Shown piece after piece: positions 27,321-36,350 of a stretch of 64,000 nt of DNA; position 1 is the first letter of the stretch; each line of letters begins with the position of its first letter. A model generated the notes under the pieces. That model did not search any database. It was not told the DNA's origin and saw nothing but the letters and a program-made list of their open reading frames with translations. Source of the stretch: Xenococcaceae cyanobacterium MO_167.B27 (GTDB taxonomy: Bacteria; Cyanobacteriota; Cyanobacteriia; Cyanobacteriales; Xenococcaceae); NCBI GenBank assembly GCA_030065935.1, contig JASJCP010000010.1, forward strand, positions 47,387 to 111,386, given 5' to 3'. The position numbers and the translations under genes were made by a program.

Positions 27321-29033
27321 GTGATGACCATTACAACCTTAGTTGATTTATTAAGACAACGAGCTAAGACTCAACCAGAAAAGCTAGCTTACCGATGGCT
27401 AGATTATGACGGCGAGGGAAGCGGAAGTCCCTTCCGCATATCCAATCGCCGTGTTGGCAAAAATGGGACTAAAACCTTAACTTATGGGGATTTGGAGCTA
27501 CAAGTTATTGCGATCGCTACTCAGCTAATAGCTTTAGAAAAGGTAGGCTCTAGGGTAATGTTAATTTATCCTTATAATTCTGGTTTAGACTTCATTGCAG
27601 GTTTTTTCGGTTGTTTGTATGTAGGAATGGTAGCAGTACCAACTCATCCACCCCAAAATCCTTCTGCGTTGCGAGACATAAGCGGACCTTTAGTTAATTC
27701 TGAAGCCAAAGTCATTCTAACCACAAAATCATTACTAAGCAAAATCCAGAAAAGTCTCACCCCATCTTTATCTAAAGAATTAATCTGGCTTTGCACTGAC
27801 AATCTAGAATTGAATTCACAATGGCAAAATTGGGATGTAGAAGTTAAACCCGATACTCTAGCTTTCTTACAATATACTTCTGGCTCTACAGGAGTTCCCA
27901 AAGGAGTCATGATTACCCATGAGTGTTTAATGTTTAATCAGCAAATACTCCAACAAGCTTTTGCTGGAAATGAAAATAGTGTGGGGGTAGGATGGTTGCC
28001 TTTGTATCATGATATGGGACTAATCGGCATTTTACATTCTCTCTATCTGGGAATTCCCTGTGTTTTAATGTCTCCCATAGACTTTATTCAGAAACCTATC
28101 AGGTGGTTAGAGGCGATTTCTCATTACCAAGGAACAATTAGTGGAGGTCCTAATTTCGCCTACGATCTCTTATGTAAAAAAGTAACTCCAGAACAAAAAG
28201 CCAGCCTCGATCTGAGTAGTTGGGAATTAGCCTTTTCTGGTGCAGAGCCAATACGTATTGCTACTCTAGATAAGTTCGCTACTTATTTTCGTGATTGTGG
28301 TTTTCGCTCCACAGCTTTTTATCCCTGTTATGGAATGGCGGAAGCTACTTTAATTATTACAGGGGGAATCAAAACAGAACCCCCAATTATTAAGCATCTA
28401 GAAAAATCCGCTCTAGAGAAAAAGCAAGTGAAGTTCGCATCTGCTGCTTCTAAAGAGACAATTCCTGTAGTGGGTTGTGGCAAATCTTGGTTAGATGAAA
28501 CCATTGTAATTGTCGATCCTGAATCTTTAACCCCCTGTAAGAGCCATTGCATAGGAGAAATTTGGGTATCTAGTAAAGGTGTAGCCCAAGGTTATTGGAA
28601 TCTACCACCAGAAACAGCAAAGACTTTTGAAGCAGTTTTACCCAATACACCACAAAAATTCTTACGCACAGGAGATTTAGGTTTTATCCATGAAGGGCAA
28701 TTATATATTACAGGAAGACTTAAAGATGTCTTGATGCTATGGGGATTAACTCACTATCCCAATCATATAGAACAAACTGTCGAACAATCTCACCCAGGAA
28801 TTGCCAGTAATAGTAGTGCTGCTTTTAGCATTACAGTGGATGGAGAAGAAAGATTAGCGATCGCTGCTGAAGTAAAACGGAGTTACCGCAAACATTTAGA
28901 TCTGGATGATGTAGTAGAAACATTACGGTGGAAAGTTTTTGAAGAACACTTTGCGGATATTTATGCGATCTCGCGTAGCGAGGCACTTCGTGATCGCATT
29001 TCTCTAACCAGGAAGCCTACCCAAAACCTCTAG
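27321..29033 (+). CDS. Fatty acyl-AMP ligase, frameshifted near the C terminus
   Basis: The 570-residue frame has the ANL-superfamily ATP loop YTSGSTGVPKGVMIT (about 190-204), LPLYHDMGLIG (about 226), FYPCYGMAEATL (about 332) and FLRTGDLGFIHEGQLYITGR (given in full, about 450). These are features of FAAL enzymes that load fatty acyl-AMP onto acyl carrier proteins. The frame stops just where the GSLPKTSSGK motif should come; that motif is present in the next frame (29011 onward), so the gene is broken there. Two palindromic inserts lie in frame. No polyketide synthase or ACP gene follows, as it often does for FAALs. Confidence 0.85.
   Translation: MMTITTLVDLLRQRAKTQPEKLAYRWLDYDGEGSGSPFRISNRRVGKNGTKTLTYGDLELQVIAIATQLIALEKVGSRVMLIYPYNSGLDFIAGFFGCLYVGMVAVPTHPPQNPSALRDISGPLVNSEAKVILTTKSLLSKIQKSLTPSLSKELIWLCTDNLELNSQWQNWDVEVKPDTLAFLQYTSGSTGVPKGVMITHECLMFNQQILQQAFAGNENSVGVGWLPLYHDMGLIGILHSLYLGIPCVLMSPIDFIQKPIRWLEAISHYQGTISGGPNFAYDLLCKKVTPEQKASLDLSSWELAFSGAEPIRIATLDKFATYFRDCGFRSTAFYPCYGMAEATLIITGGIKTEPPIIKHLEKSALEKKQVKFASAASKETIPVVGCGKSWLDETIVIVDPESLTPCKSHCIGEIWVSSKGVAQGYWNLPPETAKTFEAVLPNTPQKFLRTGDLGFIHEGQLYITGRLKDVLMLWGLTHYPNHIEQTVEQSHPGIASNSSAAFSITVDGEERLAIAAEVKRSYRKHLDLDDVVETLRWKVFEEHFADIYAISRSEALRDRISLTRKPTQNL
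27411..27450 (+). repeat. Nested palindromic insert inside the FAAL gene
   Basis: GGCGA at 27411 pairs with TCGCC at 27446-27450 around a perfect inner hairpin GCGGAAG-TCC-CTTCCGC (27421-27437). It adds an unconserved GEGSGSPFRISNRR-like stretch between two conserved FAAL segments without breaking the frame. Confidence 0.65.
28965..28997 (+). repeat. 33-base palindromic insert inside the FAAL gene
   Basis: GCGATC at 28965 pairs with GATCGC ending at 28997, with inner TCGC-GTA-GCGA. The 33-base length keeps the frame and encodes ISRSEALRDRI. Its arms resemble HIP1 half-sites. It lies about 10 bases before the frameshift. Confidence 0.65.
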
Positions 29034-29241
29034 TGGGAAAGTCAGAAGAAGTTTCTGTAAGCAACAATTTCTAGCTGGAGAATTAAAGACTCTAGGGGAA
29101 TGGGTTTCTCTTGATGAGAGTAGCAATAATATCACATCATCCATTGAGCGTTATCTCAATCCCATGACTAATTTAAAAAGATATTCAGGATTGATTAGAG
29201 GAAGATTAAGGAGAGTTGTGTATGAAATATTAAAGACATAG
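29011..29241 (+). pseudogene. Out-of-frame C-terminal tail of the fatty acyl-AMP ligase
   Basis: In the +1 frame relative to the upstream gene, this stretch reads GSLPKTSSGKVRRSF and continues for 76 residues to a TAG. It includes the lysine-bearing ANL motif A10 (PKTSSGK). It is the natural C terminus of the FAAL and has been separated by a small indel between about 29005 and 29011. The last part (after LGEWVSLDE) looks like the short linker that precedes a downstream partner. Confidence 0.85.
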
Positions 29242-29360
29242 GTGAGGGAATAGGGATTAGGGAATAGGGATTAGGGATTAGGGATGAGGGATGAGGGGTG
29301 GTGGGATAGGAGGGAATAAATAATCAACCGCTTACCAATAAATAGCAATTAGCAATTAAC

Positions 29361-29395
29361 AACTAACAACTAACAACTAACAACTAACAACTAAC
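29361..29395. repeat. Five tandem AACTAAC heptamers
   Basis: Five exact AACTAAC units lie between the FAAL remnant and recR. The preceding bases 29242-29330 are G-rich low-complexity sequence (GGGATTAGGGAT). This is the complementary form of the TTGTTAG repeat at 11231. Confidence 0.85.
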
Positions 29396-29440
29396 AATTA
29401 TTGCTAAAATAAGTACAAATTTACAACAGAGCATAAGACG

Positions 29441-30034
29441 ATTTATACTCCTCCTTTAGCCCGTTTAATCGAACAATTACAGCTTTTACCAGGGGTAGGA
29501 CCAAAAACTGCCCAGAGGTTAGCTTTACACCTAATTAAACGCCCAGAGAAAGAAATACAAGCCCTAGCACAAGCTTTGATAGATGCCAAAAAACAAGTAG
29601 GTTTGTGCAAAGTCTGTTATCATCTATCTGCAGAACCTGTTTGTGGGATTTGTAGTAATCATAATCGTGATCGCGCTACTATTTGTGTGGTTGCTGACTC
29701 CCGTGATGTTATTGCTTTAGAAAAAACTAGAGAATATCGGGGTTTGTATCATGTATTGGGTGGAGTCATTTCTCCTATGGACGGAATTGGACCAGAACAG
29801 TTACATATAGATAGTCTGGTAAGAAGAGTTACAAAAGAACAAATTAAAGAGATTATTCTGGCGATCGATCCTAGTGTAGAAGGGGAAACAACCACTTTAT
29901 ATATTGGTCAACTTCTCAAACCCTTTACTAAAGTAACTAGAATTGCTTTTGGTTTACCAATGGGAGGAGACTTGGAATATGCAGATGAAGTCACCTTAGC
30001 CAGAGCGTTAGAAGGAAGAAGAGAATTAGATTAA
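29441..30034 (+). CDS. recR: Recombination protein RecR, apparent ATT start
   Basis: The 197-residue frame starts [18 protein letters not shown], with helix-hairpin-helix [15 protein letters not shown] (about 17-31). The zinc finger is [16 protein letters not shown] (about 54-69), and the Toprim domain has VVADSRDV and [12 protein letters not shown]. RecR works with RecF and RecO to load RecA at gaps. The only codon at the expected position is ATT (29441); an in-frame stop lies at 29405 and no ATG, GTG or TTG intervenes. The next usual start (TTG 29576) would delete the HhH domain. Either ATT is used or the start codon is mutated. Confidence 0.88.
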   Translation: MYTPPLARLIEQLQLLPGVGPKTAQRLALHLIKRPEKEIQALAQALIDAKKQVGLCKVCYHLSAEPVCGICSNHNRDRATICVVADSRDVIALEKTREYRGLYHVLGGVISPMDGIGPEQLHIDSLVRRVTKEQIKEIILAIDPSVEGETTTLYIGQLLKPFTKVTRIAFGLPMGGDLEYADEVTLARALEGRRELD

Positions 30035-30110
30035 AACATTTACCATTTAGTAGTTAGTAATCAACAACTTTTCATCAATTAACTATCATTATAAATTGAG
30101 GATAAACAGA

Positions 30111-30680
30111 GTGAAGGCTGTAGTTTTAAATCTGGAAAAAGTTGGACTGACGGACGAGCAGTTTTACAATCTTTGCCAAGTAAATCAAAACTGGAATTTA
30201 GAACGCACTGCTAAAGGAGAATTGGTAATTATGCCACCAGTTGGAGGTGAAAGTGGACAAAGAGAAGCTGATTTAATTACCGATCTCAATATTTGGAATC
30301 GTCAAACTCAATTAGGAATAGTATTTAGTTCCTCAACTATTTTTAGTTTACCCAATGGAGGAGATCGCTCTCCTGATGTAGCTTGGATTCAAGGCGATCG
30401 CTGGAATAATTTAACGGCAAAAGAAAAAAAAGGGTTTCCGCCAATTTGTCCAGATTTTGTGATTGAGTTACGCTCCCAAAGTGATGCTCTTAAACCTTTA
30501 CAAACTAAGATGCAAGAATATTTAGCTAGTGGTTTAAGTTTGGGTTGGTTAATCGATCCTCAAAATAATCAAGTAGAAATTTATCGCCCTAACCAAGATG
30601 CAGAAATAATCAAACTTCCTAACAAATTATTGGGAGAAAGCATTTTACCTGGATTTATCTTATATTTGCCAATTTTTTAG
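30111..30680 (+). CDS. Uma2-family (DUF820) putative nuclease
   Basis: The 189-residue protein has the PD-(D/E)XK-like fold markers of the cyanobacterium-rich Uma2 family: LVIMPPVGGESGQREADL, RSPDVAWIQGDRW (catalytic D), PDFVIELRSQSDAL (ExR/K core) and GWLIDPQNNQVEIYRP. The catalytic residues look intact. GAGG at 30098-30101 lies nine bases before GTG 30111, which decides the start. Function in the cell is unknown. A second, broken family member follows directly. Confidence 0.88.
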   Translation: MKAVVLNLEKVGLTDEQFYNLCQVNQNWNLERTAKGELVIMPPVGGESGQREADLITDLNIWNRQTQLGIVFSSSTIFSLPNGGDRSPDVAWIQGDRWNNLTAKEKKGFPPICPDFVIELRSQSDALKPLQTKMQEYLASGLSLGWLIDPQNNQVEIYRPNQDAEIIKLPNKLLGESILPGFILYLPIF

Positions 30681-30880
30681 CAATAAATAAGCTAGACATC
30701 ATTTTTTGATTGGCTTATACCGTTTCTCAAAAGTAACACTGGAGAGATAAAAAAATTATTGTCATCCAGTTGTTTAAAAATACTACATTAGAATTATCTA
30801 AGTCAGTTATCAGCTATCATTCGCTAACCATAGTTTTAAGGTTAAATGGTAAATGTTCAATGCTAAATGATAAATCTTCA

Positions 30881-31469
30881 ATGCTAACTACTCAAAAGCT
30901 AACTTTACAAGAATTCCTAGAACTTCCTGAACACGATCATAATTATGAACTGATAGAAGGACAAGCTATACCGAAAATGTCTCCTAAAAGATTTCATTCC
31001 CGTTTGACTGGTGCTATTTACTTACTTCTAAGTCAATGGGTTAAAGATCGAGGAGAGATAGGTATAGAATGGGCTATTATTCTAAAACGTAGAGGTCAAG
31101 ATTGGGTTCGGTGTTCCGGATTTACTCTATATATCCTTTGATCGCCTTCCTTTAGATAGATTTCAAGACGAAGCTTGTCCAGTTGCGCCAGAATTAGCAA
31201 TTGAAATTATTTCTCCTAGTCAGTCTTTTGGAGACTTAAGTGAAAAAGCTACAGACTACTTACAAGCAGGAATAAGTAGAGTGTGGTTGATAGATGCTCA
31301 AGCTAAAAGTATCACTATTTTCTATCCTGATGCAGCACCACAAACCAAAAGAGGAGAAGACAGTTTAGAAGACGAGTTATTACCTGATTTGAAATTAACT
31401 GTTACACAGGTTTTCCAACAAGCTGGAATTAAACACTCTACCCAATCGGACAATTTTAACGATAAATAA
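30881..31469 (+). pseudogene. Uma2-family protein, frameshifted
   Basis: The first frame starts at ATG 30881 (MLTTQKLTLQEFLELPEHD) and runs through the N-terminal half to about 31110, where it leaves the family sequence and stops at 31141. The family continues in another frame from about 31118 (PDLLYISFDRLPLDRF, then APELAIEIISPSQ and WLIDAQAKSI) to 31469. A single small indel near DWV explains both halves. It is a paralog of the preceding gene. Confidence 0.85.
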
Positions 31470-31534
31470 AATTGGGGTAGGAATATTAAAAGGATTTGAA
31501 CTTTTAGCCTCAAATTTTTCGCAGCACTACTGTA

Positions 31535-31870
31535 TTAGTTGAACAGAGCTAATAACCATTGCCAGATAAAAAATACTAGCATTCCACAAATGATAGTAGC
31601 AAGAAGATTTTGAGTCCGCCAGCCCACTAAAATAGCAGCGATCGCACCTACTAATTTAGCGTTAGTGTAACTCAGTAAAATTTTATCGACCGTTGGCATC
31701 AATACCGCAGGAAAAACAATTGCAGTAAGAATAGCTGGAGGAAGATACTTGAGTGCTTCAATCACTTGAGAAGGAAGTCTAATTCTACTACTAATAGCTA
31801 GGAGAGGATAGCGAATGAGGAATGTTACCACCGCCATAGCCGTAATTAAATACAATTCTTGTATAGACAT
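31535..31870 (-). CDS. azlD: AzlD-type branched-chain amino acid exporter subunit
   Basis: The 111-residue hydrophobic protein has about four membrane helices and the family segment VTFLIRYPLLAISSRI near its N terminus. It partners AzlC, whose gene ends seven bases upstream, to form an inner-membrane exporter for branched-chain amino acids. The assignment rests on hydropathy, size and the gene pair. Confidence 0.88.
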   Translation of the reverse strand: MSIQELYLITAMAVVTFLIRYPLLAISSRIRLPSQVIEALKYLPPAILTAIVFPAVLMPTVDKILLSYTNAKLVGAIAAILVGWRTQNLLATIICGMLVFFIWQWLLALFN

Positions 31871-31877
31871 TATGTTT

Positions 31878-32612
31878 CTACTTATTTATTTTGTTGGCAA
31901 CCATCCCTGCTGTAATTCCTGCTAAGGGTGCAACTATTAAACTTAATTGATGAGGTAAATTCTGAGTCAGCAAAGCCATAATCCCTGAGACAATGACATT
32001 CGCAACCATTGGTTTATTTTTGAGATAAGGCATAATCATACCGATAAAAGTAACTGACATCGCAAAATCTAAGCCGTAGTTAGTAGCATTTGGGATAAGA
32101 TGACCAAGGGTTAAACCAATTACAGTACAAATCTGCCAATTGATATACATAAATATAGCTGCTCCTAGGTAGTACCAATGCTTGTAGCCAGAGCTATCAT
32201 TTTGGTTATAGCGACTAATTACCACAGCAAACGTCTCATCAGTCAGCCAAAAACCGAAGATAAGTTTCCAGATCGGGGACAGATTTTGAACGTGAGGGAC
32301 TAAGCTAAGTGAATATAGCAAGTGACGTAAATTGACCACAAAAGTAGTCAAGATGATTATGGGGAAAGCTGTTCCTACAGATAATAAACCCACAGTAATA
32401 AACTGAGCGGAGCCAGCAAAAACCAAAGCTGACATGGCGATCGCACCCCCAGGAGATAAACCACTACTTTGAGCTAAAGTGCCGAAAATAATGCCAAAAG
32501 GAATTGCTCCGATAATTAAAGGCAGAATAGCTTTTGCACCTGCGATAAATTCTTTATATGGTGAGTGGTTATCAACTTGGCTGTGACTCAATTTTGCCTC
32601 TCCCTCGCTCAA
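31878..32612 (-). CDS. azlC: AzlC-type branched-chain amino acid exporter
   Basis: The 244-residue membrane protein begins with LPLIIGAIPFGIIFGTLAQ (about 31-49), followed by ALVFAGSAQFITVGLL and NLRHLLYSLSLVPH, the hallmarks of AzlC. About seven helices are visible. With AzlD it forms an export pair for branched-chain amino acids. No Lrp-type regulator is adjacent. Confidence 0.92.
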   Translation of the reverse strand: MSEGEAKLSHSQVDNHSPYKEFIAGAKAILPLIIGAIPFGIIFGTLAQSSGLSPGGAIAMSALVFAGSAQFITVGLLSVGTAFPIIILTTFVVNLRHLLYSLSLVPHVQNLSPIWKLIFGFWLTDETFAVVISRYNQNDSSGYKHWYYLGAAIFMYINWQICTVIGLTLGHLIPNATNYGLDFAMSVTFIGMIMPYLKNKPMVANVIVSGIMALLTQNLPHQLSLIVAPLAGITAGMVANKINK

Positions 32613-32715
32613 AAATGAACCTTAATTACTCAGCCTAGAGAATTTGAAATAATTTTGCTTGTACGTTTTTGGAGCTTGAAGGTGCGATCGCCTCGGTTCC
32701 CCAATTAAAAAATAA

Positions 32716-33318
32716 TTAACTAGGATCAATTTCAGTTGGTTGAATAGAGATAGCTGAATTAGCCATTTTGACCAAAGTTTCTAACTTACCTGCTTTGAGA
32801 GCAACAGTATAGCGAACACCATTTTGTTCCCACACTAGAGTTGAGTCAGAACAGTTAGCACCACAGGTTGCATCATTAAAATAACCAGTAATATTACTAG
32901 CCAGAAAAACCTTCTCACCATTTAATACAGGGTTTTGAGAAGCTATTGCTTCTCCAGAAATACTCCCTAAGCGACAAGCTGTTCCCCCAGTACAATCTTC
33001 TGTAAAAGCCAACAGGATTTGGTAGGTTGAAGGTGTTATCTTTTCTACAAGAGCATAGATGGGATTAGGCTCATTTGATTCTGGAATATATTTAGGTAAA
33101 GATACAGCAATTTTCGTTTTATTTTCTAGGTCTGACAGGATGGGTTGAAAAATTGGATTAGGTGCTGACTGCTTTGGTAAAGTTTTGACCCGCGAAGAAT
33201 TTATGGGAGTGTTAGAAGCATCTGAAGAGGTAACTTCCGACTGAGTCTCAACCACTTTTGTTTGACAAGCTGAAAATCCTAAAGCAACACACAAGACAAT
33301 TACATGAAGAGAACGCAT
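32716..33318 (-). CDS. Lipoprotein of unknown function
   Basis: The 200-residue protein has a signal sequence ending in the lipobox GFSAC (Cys about residue 18), so it should be lipid-anchored. A Ser/Thr-rich linker runs to about residue 55. The body has four cysteines in EDCTGGTACRLG and DATCGANCSDS, suggesting two disulfides in an extracytoplasmic domain. I do not recognise the family. Confidence 0.75.
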   Translation of the reverse strand: MRSLHVIVLCVALGFSACQTKVVETQSEVTSSDASNTPINSSRVKTLPKQSAPNPIFQPILSDLENKTKIAVSLPKYIPESNEPNPIYALVEKITPSTYQILLAFTEDCTGGTACRLGSISGEAIASQNPVLNGEKVFLASNITGYFNDATCGANCSDSTLVWEQNGVRYTVALKAGKLETLVKMANSAISIQPTEIDPS

Positions 33319-33422
33319 ATATATTTTGAATAGTAGGCATTAAAGCTTTATTCTACAGGGATTACAGCAAGTTAAAGAATCTGCTCTTAGATATCTTGTT
33401 TTATGTTTTAGTGCAGAAAATT

Positions 33423-33804
33423 TCAAGCAATAATTCTATTTTCAAAGCCTCTAACATACTGTCCTGGTGTAACCCCAACAATACGCTTAAAATAGCGGTG
33501 TAAATGACTTTGATCGCTAAAGCCTGTCTCAGCAGCAACATCAGCAATAGACATTCCCATTGCTAACAACTTTTTAGCCTGAGTAACCCGCACCAATAAT
33601 CGGGATACTACTGGGAAGAGCAATATAATTAGCACCTTGATAGCGAAAGCCCTCTATTCCTTCTTCTACTACTCCAATGGCATAGCCTTCGTGACTGTGT
33701 CGTGAGAAGGTGTGAGCAATATAAGTTGCCCTTAATAATTCTAAATTGCCCAGGGAGCGATCGCACCAAAATTTAGCTTTTTCCTGACGCAGTTGAGTCT
33801 TCAT
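33423..33804 (-). pseudogene. AraC-family regulator with internal deletion
   Basis: From ATG 33804 the first 65 residues are an AraC-type cupin start (HTFSRHSHEGYAIGVVEEG). The frame then shifts at about 33610-33575 into the C-terminal helix-turn-helix (KKLLAMGMSIADVAAETGF, then RYFKRIVGVTPGQYVRG). About 130 residues, including the rest of the cupin and the first HTH, are missing between them. The product cannot be a working regulator. Confidence 0.85.
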
Positions 33805-34017
33805 AAGAGAACTTTAAAACTCTAAATTTAGTTTGGCAGCATTAGTTCAATCTTGTCTTGTACATTTTTGCAACTTATATCTAGCCATCCCGCCGAGGAA
33901 GCAACGCGGATTGGGGATTAGGGATTGGTGATTGGGGATTAGTGATTGTTAATTGCGCTCTTGTTAATTACTGATTACCTCTTACCCAGTCCCCAGTCCC
34001 CAGTCCCTTCGACTCGA

Positions 34018-34809
34018 TCATCCTGTCTTGGGAAAATGATCTATCTGAGCATAACCACTAAACAGAAGGGTTTTTCCTTGAGTTTCTAGGCGATTGAGGC
34101 GCATTTTAACCCCATCGAGGTCGAAACGGTCTAAATCAATCATTTCATTGAGAATTTTTCCTAGGGCTGTCATTAATTGTTGAGATGTCTCTTGCAAATC
34201 TGAGGGTACATCTTCCCCTTCAAATTTAATATCCTCAAACTTAATACGCTTTCTTTTTACCACATTGATTGTAGAGATAAAGCTTATAGGAATAATAGTG
34301 TCTCCCCAACTTGCTTTAGCTAAGAATTTTACTCCGTTATCTGGTAAAAGTTGCAACTCCACATCAGAAAAAGAAACGGGTTTACCCCCAGATATTTCGG
34401 TTAAAGCTGGTGCAGAAAGATTCTCTAACCGCTTTCTCACTAATTGTGCGTGAAAAGCTTGGTTAAGATCAGTTTCAGTTAGTTTGACCTTAGCGATCGC
34501 CTGAGTTGGTTGTTTCAGAGAAATTTTCCCTTGCATTACTGAGCTAAAGTCGAGGGATACAGCATCAGTCTCAAAGGACATCTCTTCTGTACGAAAGTCA
34601 CGGCGAATGACTAAACCACGCCCATCCATCTTAAAGCTGTCTATAGTACCTTGTAGAAGCTTACTAGAAGGATTACACCGTACCTTTACCTCTACTGATT
34701 CACTAGTGGTAAATAGGTGGCGTATGGTATTACTAGCCACTGTATTGAGAAGATTCTCTCCCCAATCACCGCCCTGATTGTTGTTAAAACCAACGAAGCC
34801 ACCAAACAT
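34018..34809 (-). CDS. DUF2993 (LmeA-like) lipid-binding protein
   Basis: The 263-residue protein has the DUF2993 pattern: VEVKVRCNPSSKLLQGTID near residue 40, LTETDLNQAFHAQ near residue 110 and FSGYAQIDHFP at the end. LmeA-type proteins have a tubular lipid-binding fold, and cyanobacterial members are uncharacterised. No signal peptide is visible from this start. It is 45 bases downstream of the hydrolase gene on the same strand. Confidence 0.75.
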   Translation of the reverse strand: MFGGFVGFNNNQGGDWGENLLNTVASNTIRHLFTTSESVEVKVRCNPSSKLLQGTIDSFKMDGRGLVIRRDFRTEEMSFETDAVSLDFSSVMQGKISLKQPTQAIAKVKLTETDLNQAFHAQLVRKRLENLSAPALTEISGGKPVSFSDVELQLLPDNGVKFLAKASWGDTIIPISFISTINVVKRKRIKFEDIKFEGEDVPSDLQETSQQLMTALGKILNEMIDLDRFDLDGVKMRLNRLETQGKTLLFSGYAQIDHFPKTG

Positions 34810-34854
34810 AAAGCTAAAAATCGAGTTAGATTTCTCTCCCTTTGTAACAAAATA

Positions 34855-35769
34855 TTAAGAATCTTGCAATTCCTGACTCCGATCACTGACAGATAAGACC
34901 CAAGATTCTATGAGATTATTGACTTGTTCTGGGATTTCATCGTGGGGACAATGACCAGCCTGTAGATAGTACTCTACCAAATTAGGGTAATATTGGAGAA
35001 ATTTTTTACCTCTTTCCCTAGCATTTATCCAAGGATCCCCCTCTCCCCATAACATCAGTAAAGGACATTGCATCTGCTGTAGTAACACATCAATTTTTTC
35101 TCCTTGAGGGCTTTTAAACACAGAAGCAAATACTTGGGGTGCGCCTGGATCGCAGGATGGGAGATAAATCTCTTCTACTAGGCGATCAGTTACAGCATTG
35201 TGGTCGAGATAAACTTGTTTTAGGGTTTTACGAATGATACTTTTGCGACGCACATACTGAAATAGTAAATAACTAGCCCAAGGCTGCAACAGTACAGAAC
35301 GAGTTATATTACCGATAAGTTTTTGTAAAGAGTTTTTTTGAGCTTGTGGCTGACTATCACTAAAAGGTCCAGCACTGTTAAGTAAAATTAAGCCTACCGC
35401 AGATTCGGGTTTTTGTGCTGCTACGCACAAAGAAGCATAACCCCCAAGGGAATTACCAGCTAAGACTACTGGTTGACCAACAACTTCGGTAATAAAGTCA
35501 TGAAGTTGATCTCGCCAGAGGCTACCACTATATTGTAAATTGGGTTTTTGCGATCGCCCGAAGCCAAGTAAGTCGATCGCCCATACTTGAAATTGTTGCT
35601 GAAGTTGGGCAATATTTTTACGCCAGTGATCTGTAGATGCACCAAAGCCATGAATTAATAACAATGGTGGTTTAGTGGATTGGTCTTCTCCAGCTTTAAC
35701 ATAATAGATGGAGTGTCCTTGCCATTGCCAATAGCTACCAGAAATTGAAGTTGCAGAAGTTACTTGCAT
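34855..35769 (-). CDS. Alpha/beta hydrolase
   Basis: The 304-residue protein has the oxyanion segment LLLIHGFGASTDHWRKN (about 36-52), the nucleophile elbow AGNSLGGYAS (serine about 107), an acid near LMLWGEGDPW (about 239) and a histidine in LQAGHCPHDE (about 273), a complete catalytic triad. It resembles the pheophytinase or haloperoxidase-like cyanobacterial hydrolases; the substrate is unknown. It probably shares a transcript with the DUF2993 gene. Confidence 0.9.
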   Translation of the reverse strand: MQVTSATSISGSYWQWQGHSIYYVKAGEDQSTKPPLLLIHGFGASTDHWRKNIAQLQQQFQVWAIDLLGFGRSQKPNLQYSGSLWRDQLHDFITEVVGQPVVLAGNSLGGYASLCVAAQKPESAVGLILLNSAGPFSDSQPQAQKNSLQKLIGNITRSVLLQPWASYLLFQYVRRKSIIRKTLKQVYLDHNAVTDRLVEEIYLPSCDPGAPQVFASVFKSPQGEKIDVLLQQMQCPLLMLWGEGDPWINARERGKKFLQYYPNLVEYYLQAGHCPHDEIPEQVNNLIESWVLSVSDRSQELQDS

Positions 35770-35904
35770 CAGTTGTAATAAAGATTAAAGGATATTAACT
35801 TTTTTTACTGTACAGTTTACATAAAACCACAGTATCCTGGCAGTTAGGACAAATATCAAAACCAGCAATCGTATTTCTAGATTTTAATTATAGGGAGAAT
35901 AACT

Positions 35905-36198
35905 GTGTCTGTTGGAATTTCTACAATTGAGAAAAGTTCTACATCCACAATTCGTAAACCAGCACCCCGATATCGGGTTTTACTCCATAACGATGATTTC
36001 AACTCGATGGAATATGTGGTGCAAACTCTGATGCAGACAGTAGCAGGAATGACTCAACCTCAAGCTGTCAGTATCATGATGGAAGCTCACACTAATGGTA
36101 TGGCTTTAGTAATTACTTGTATTTTGGAACACGCTGAGTTCTATTGTGAGACTTTATGTAATCATGGTTTAACCAGCACTATTGAACCAGATGAATAA
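35905..36198 (+). CDS. clpS: ClpS adaptor of the Clp protease
   Basis: The 97-residue protein has the ClpS core RYRVLLHNDDFNSMEYVVQTL (given in part: LHNDDFNSMEYV, about 27-38), and MMEAHTNGMALV and EHAEFYCETL, which bind N-degron residues and ClpC. It delivers substrates with destabilising N termini to ClpCP in the cytoplasm. The start is GTG after AGGGAGA. A CPBP protease gene follows by about 150 bases. Confidence 0.95.
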   Translation: MSVGISTIEKSSTSTIRKPAPRYRVLLHNDDFNSMEYVVQTLMQTVAGMTQPQAVSIMMEAHTNGMALVITCILEHAEFYCETLCNHGLTSTIEPDE

Positions 36199-36350
36199 AT
36201 CCTATCTCACCAAGAGTTTTTAAGATAATGTTTCGAGGGACTAGAGACTGAGGAATAAGCACTGGGAATCATAACAAAACAGAAAATCAATTATTGTTAT
36301 TAGTAAAACTCCAGTTATTCCTTAAGCGATGAAGGTTAAACAGCAAATAT

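Noticed and set aside
29361..29395. AACTAAC array considered as a CRISPR-like array
   Set aside because: There are no spacers; the units are contiguous heptamers, the known cyanobacterial tandem repeat type.
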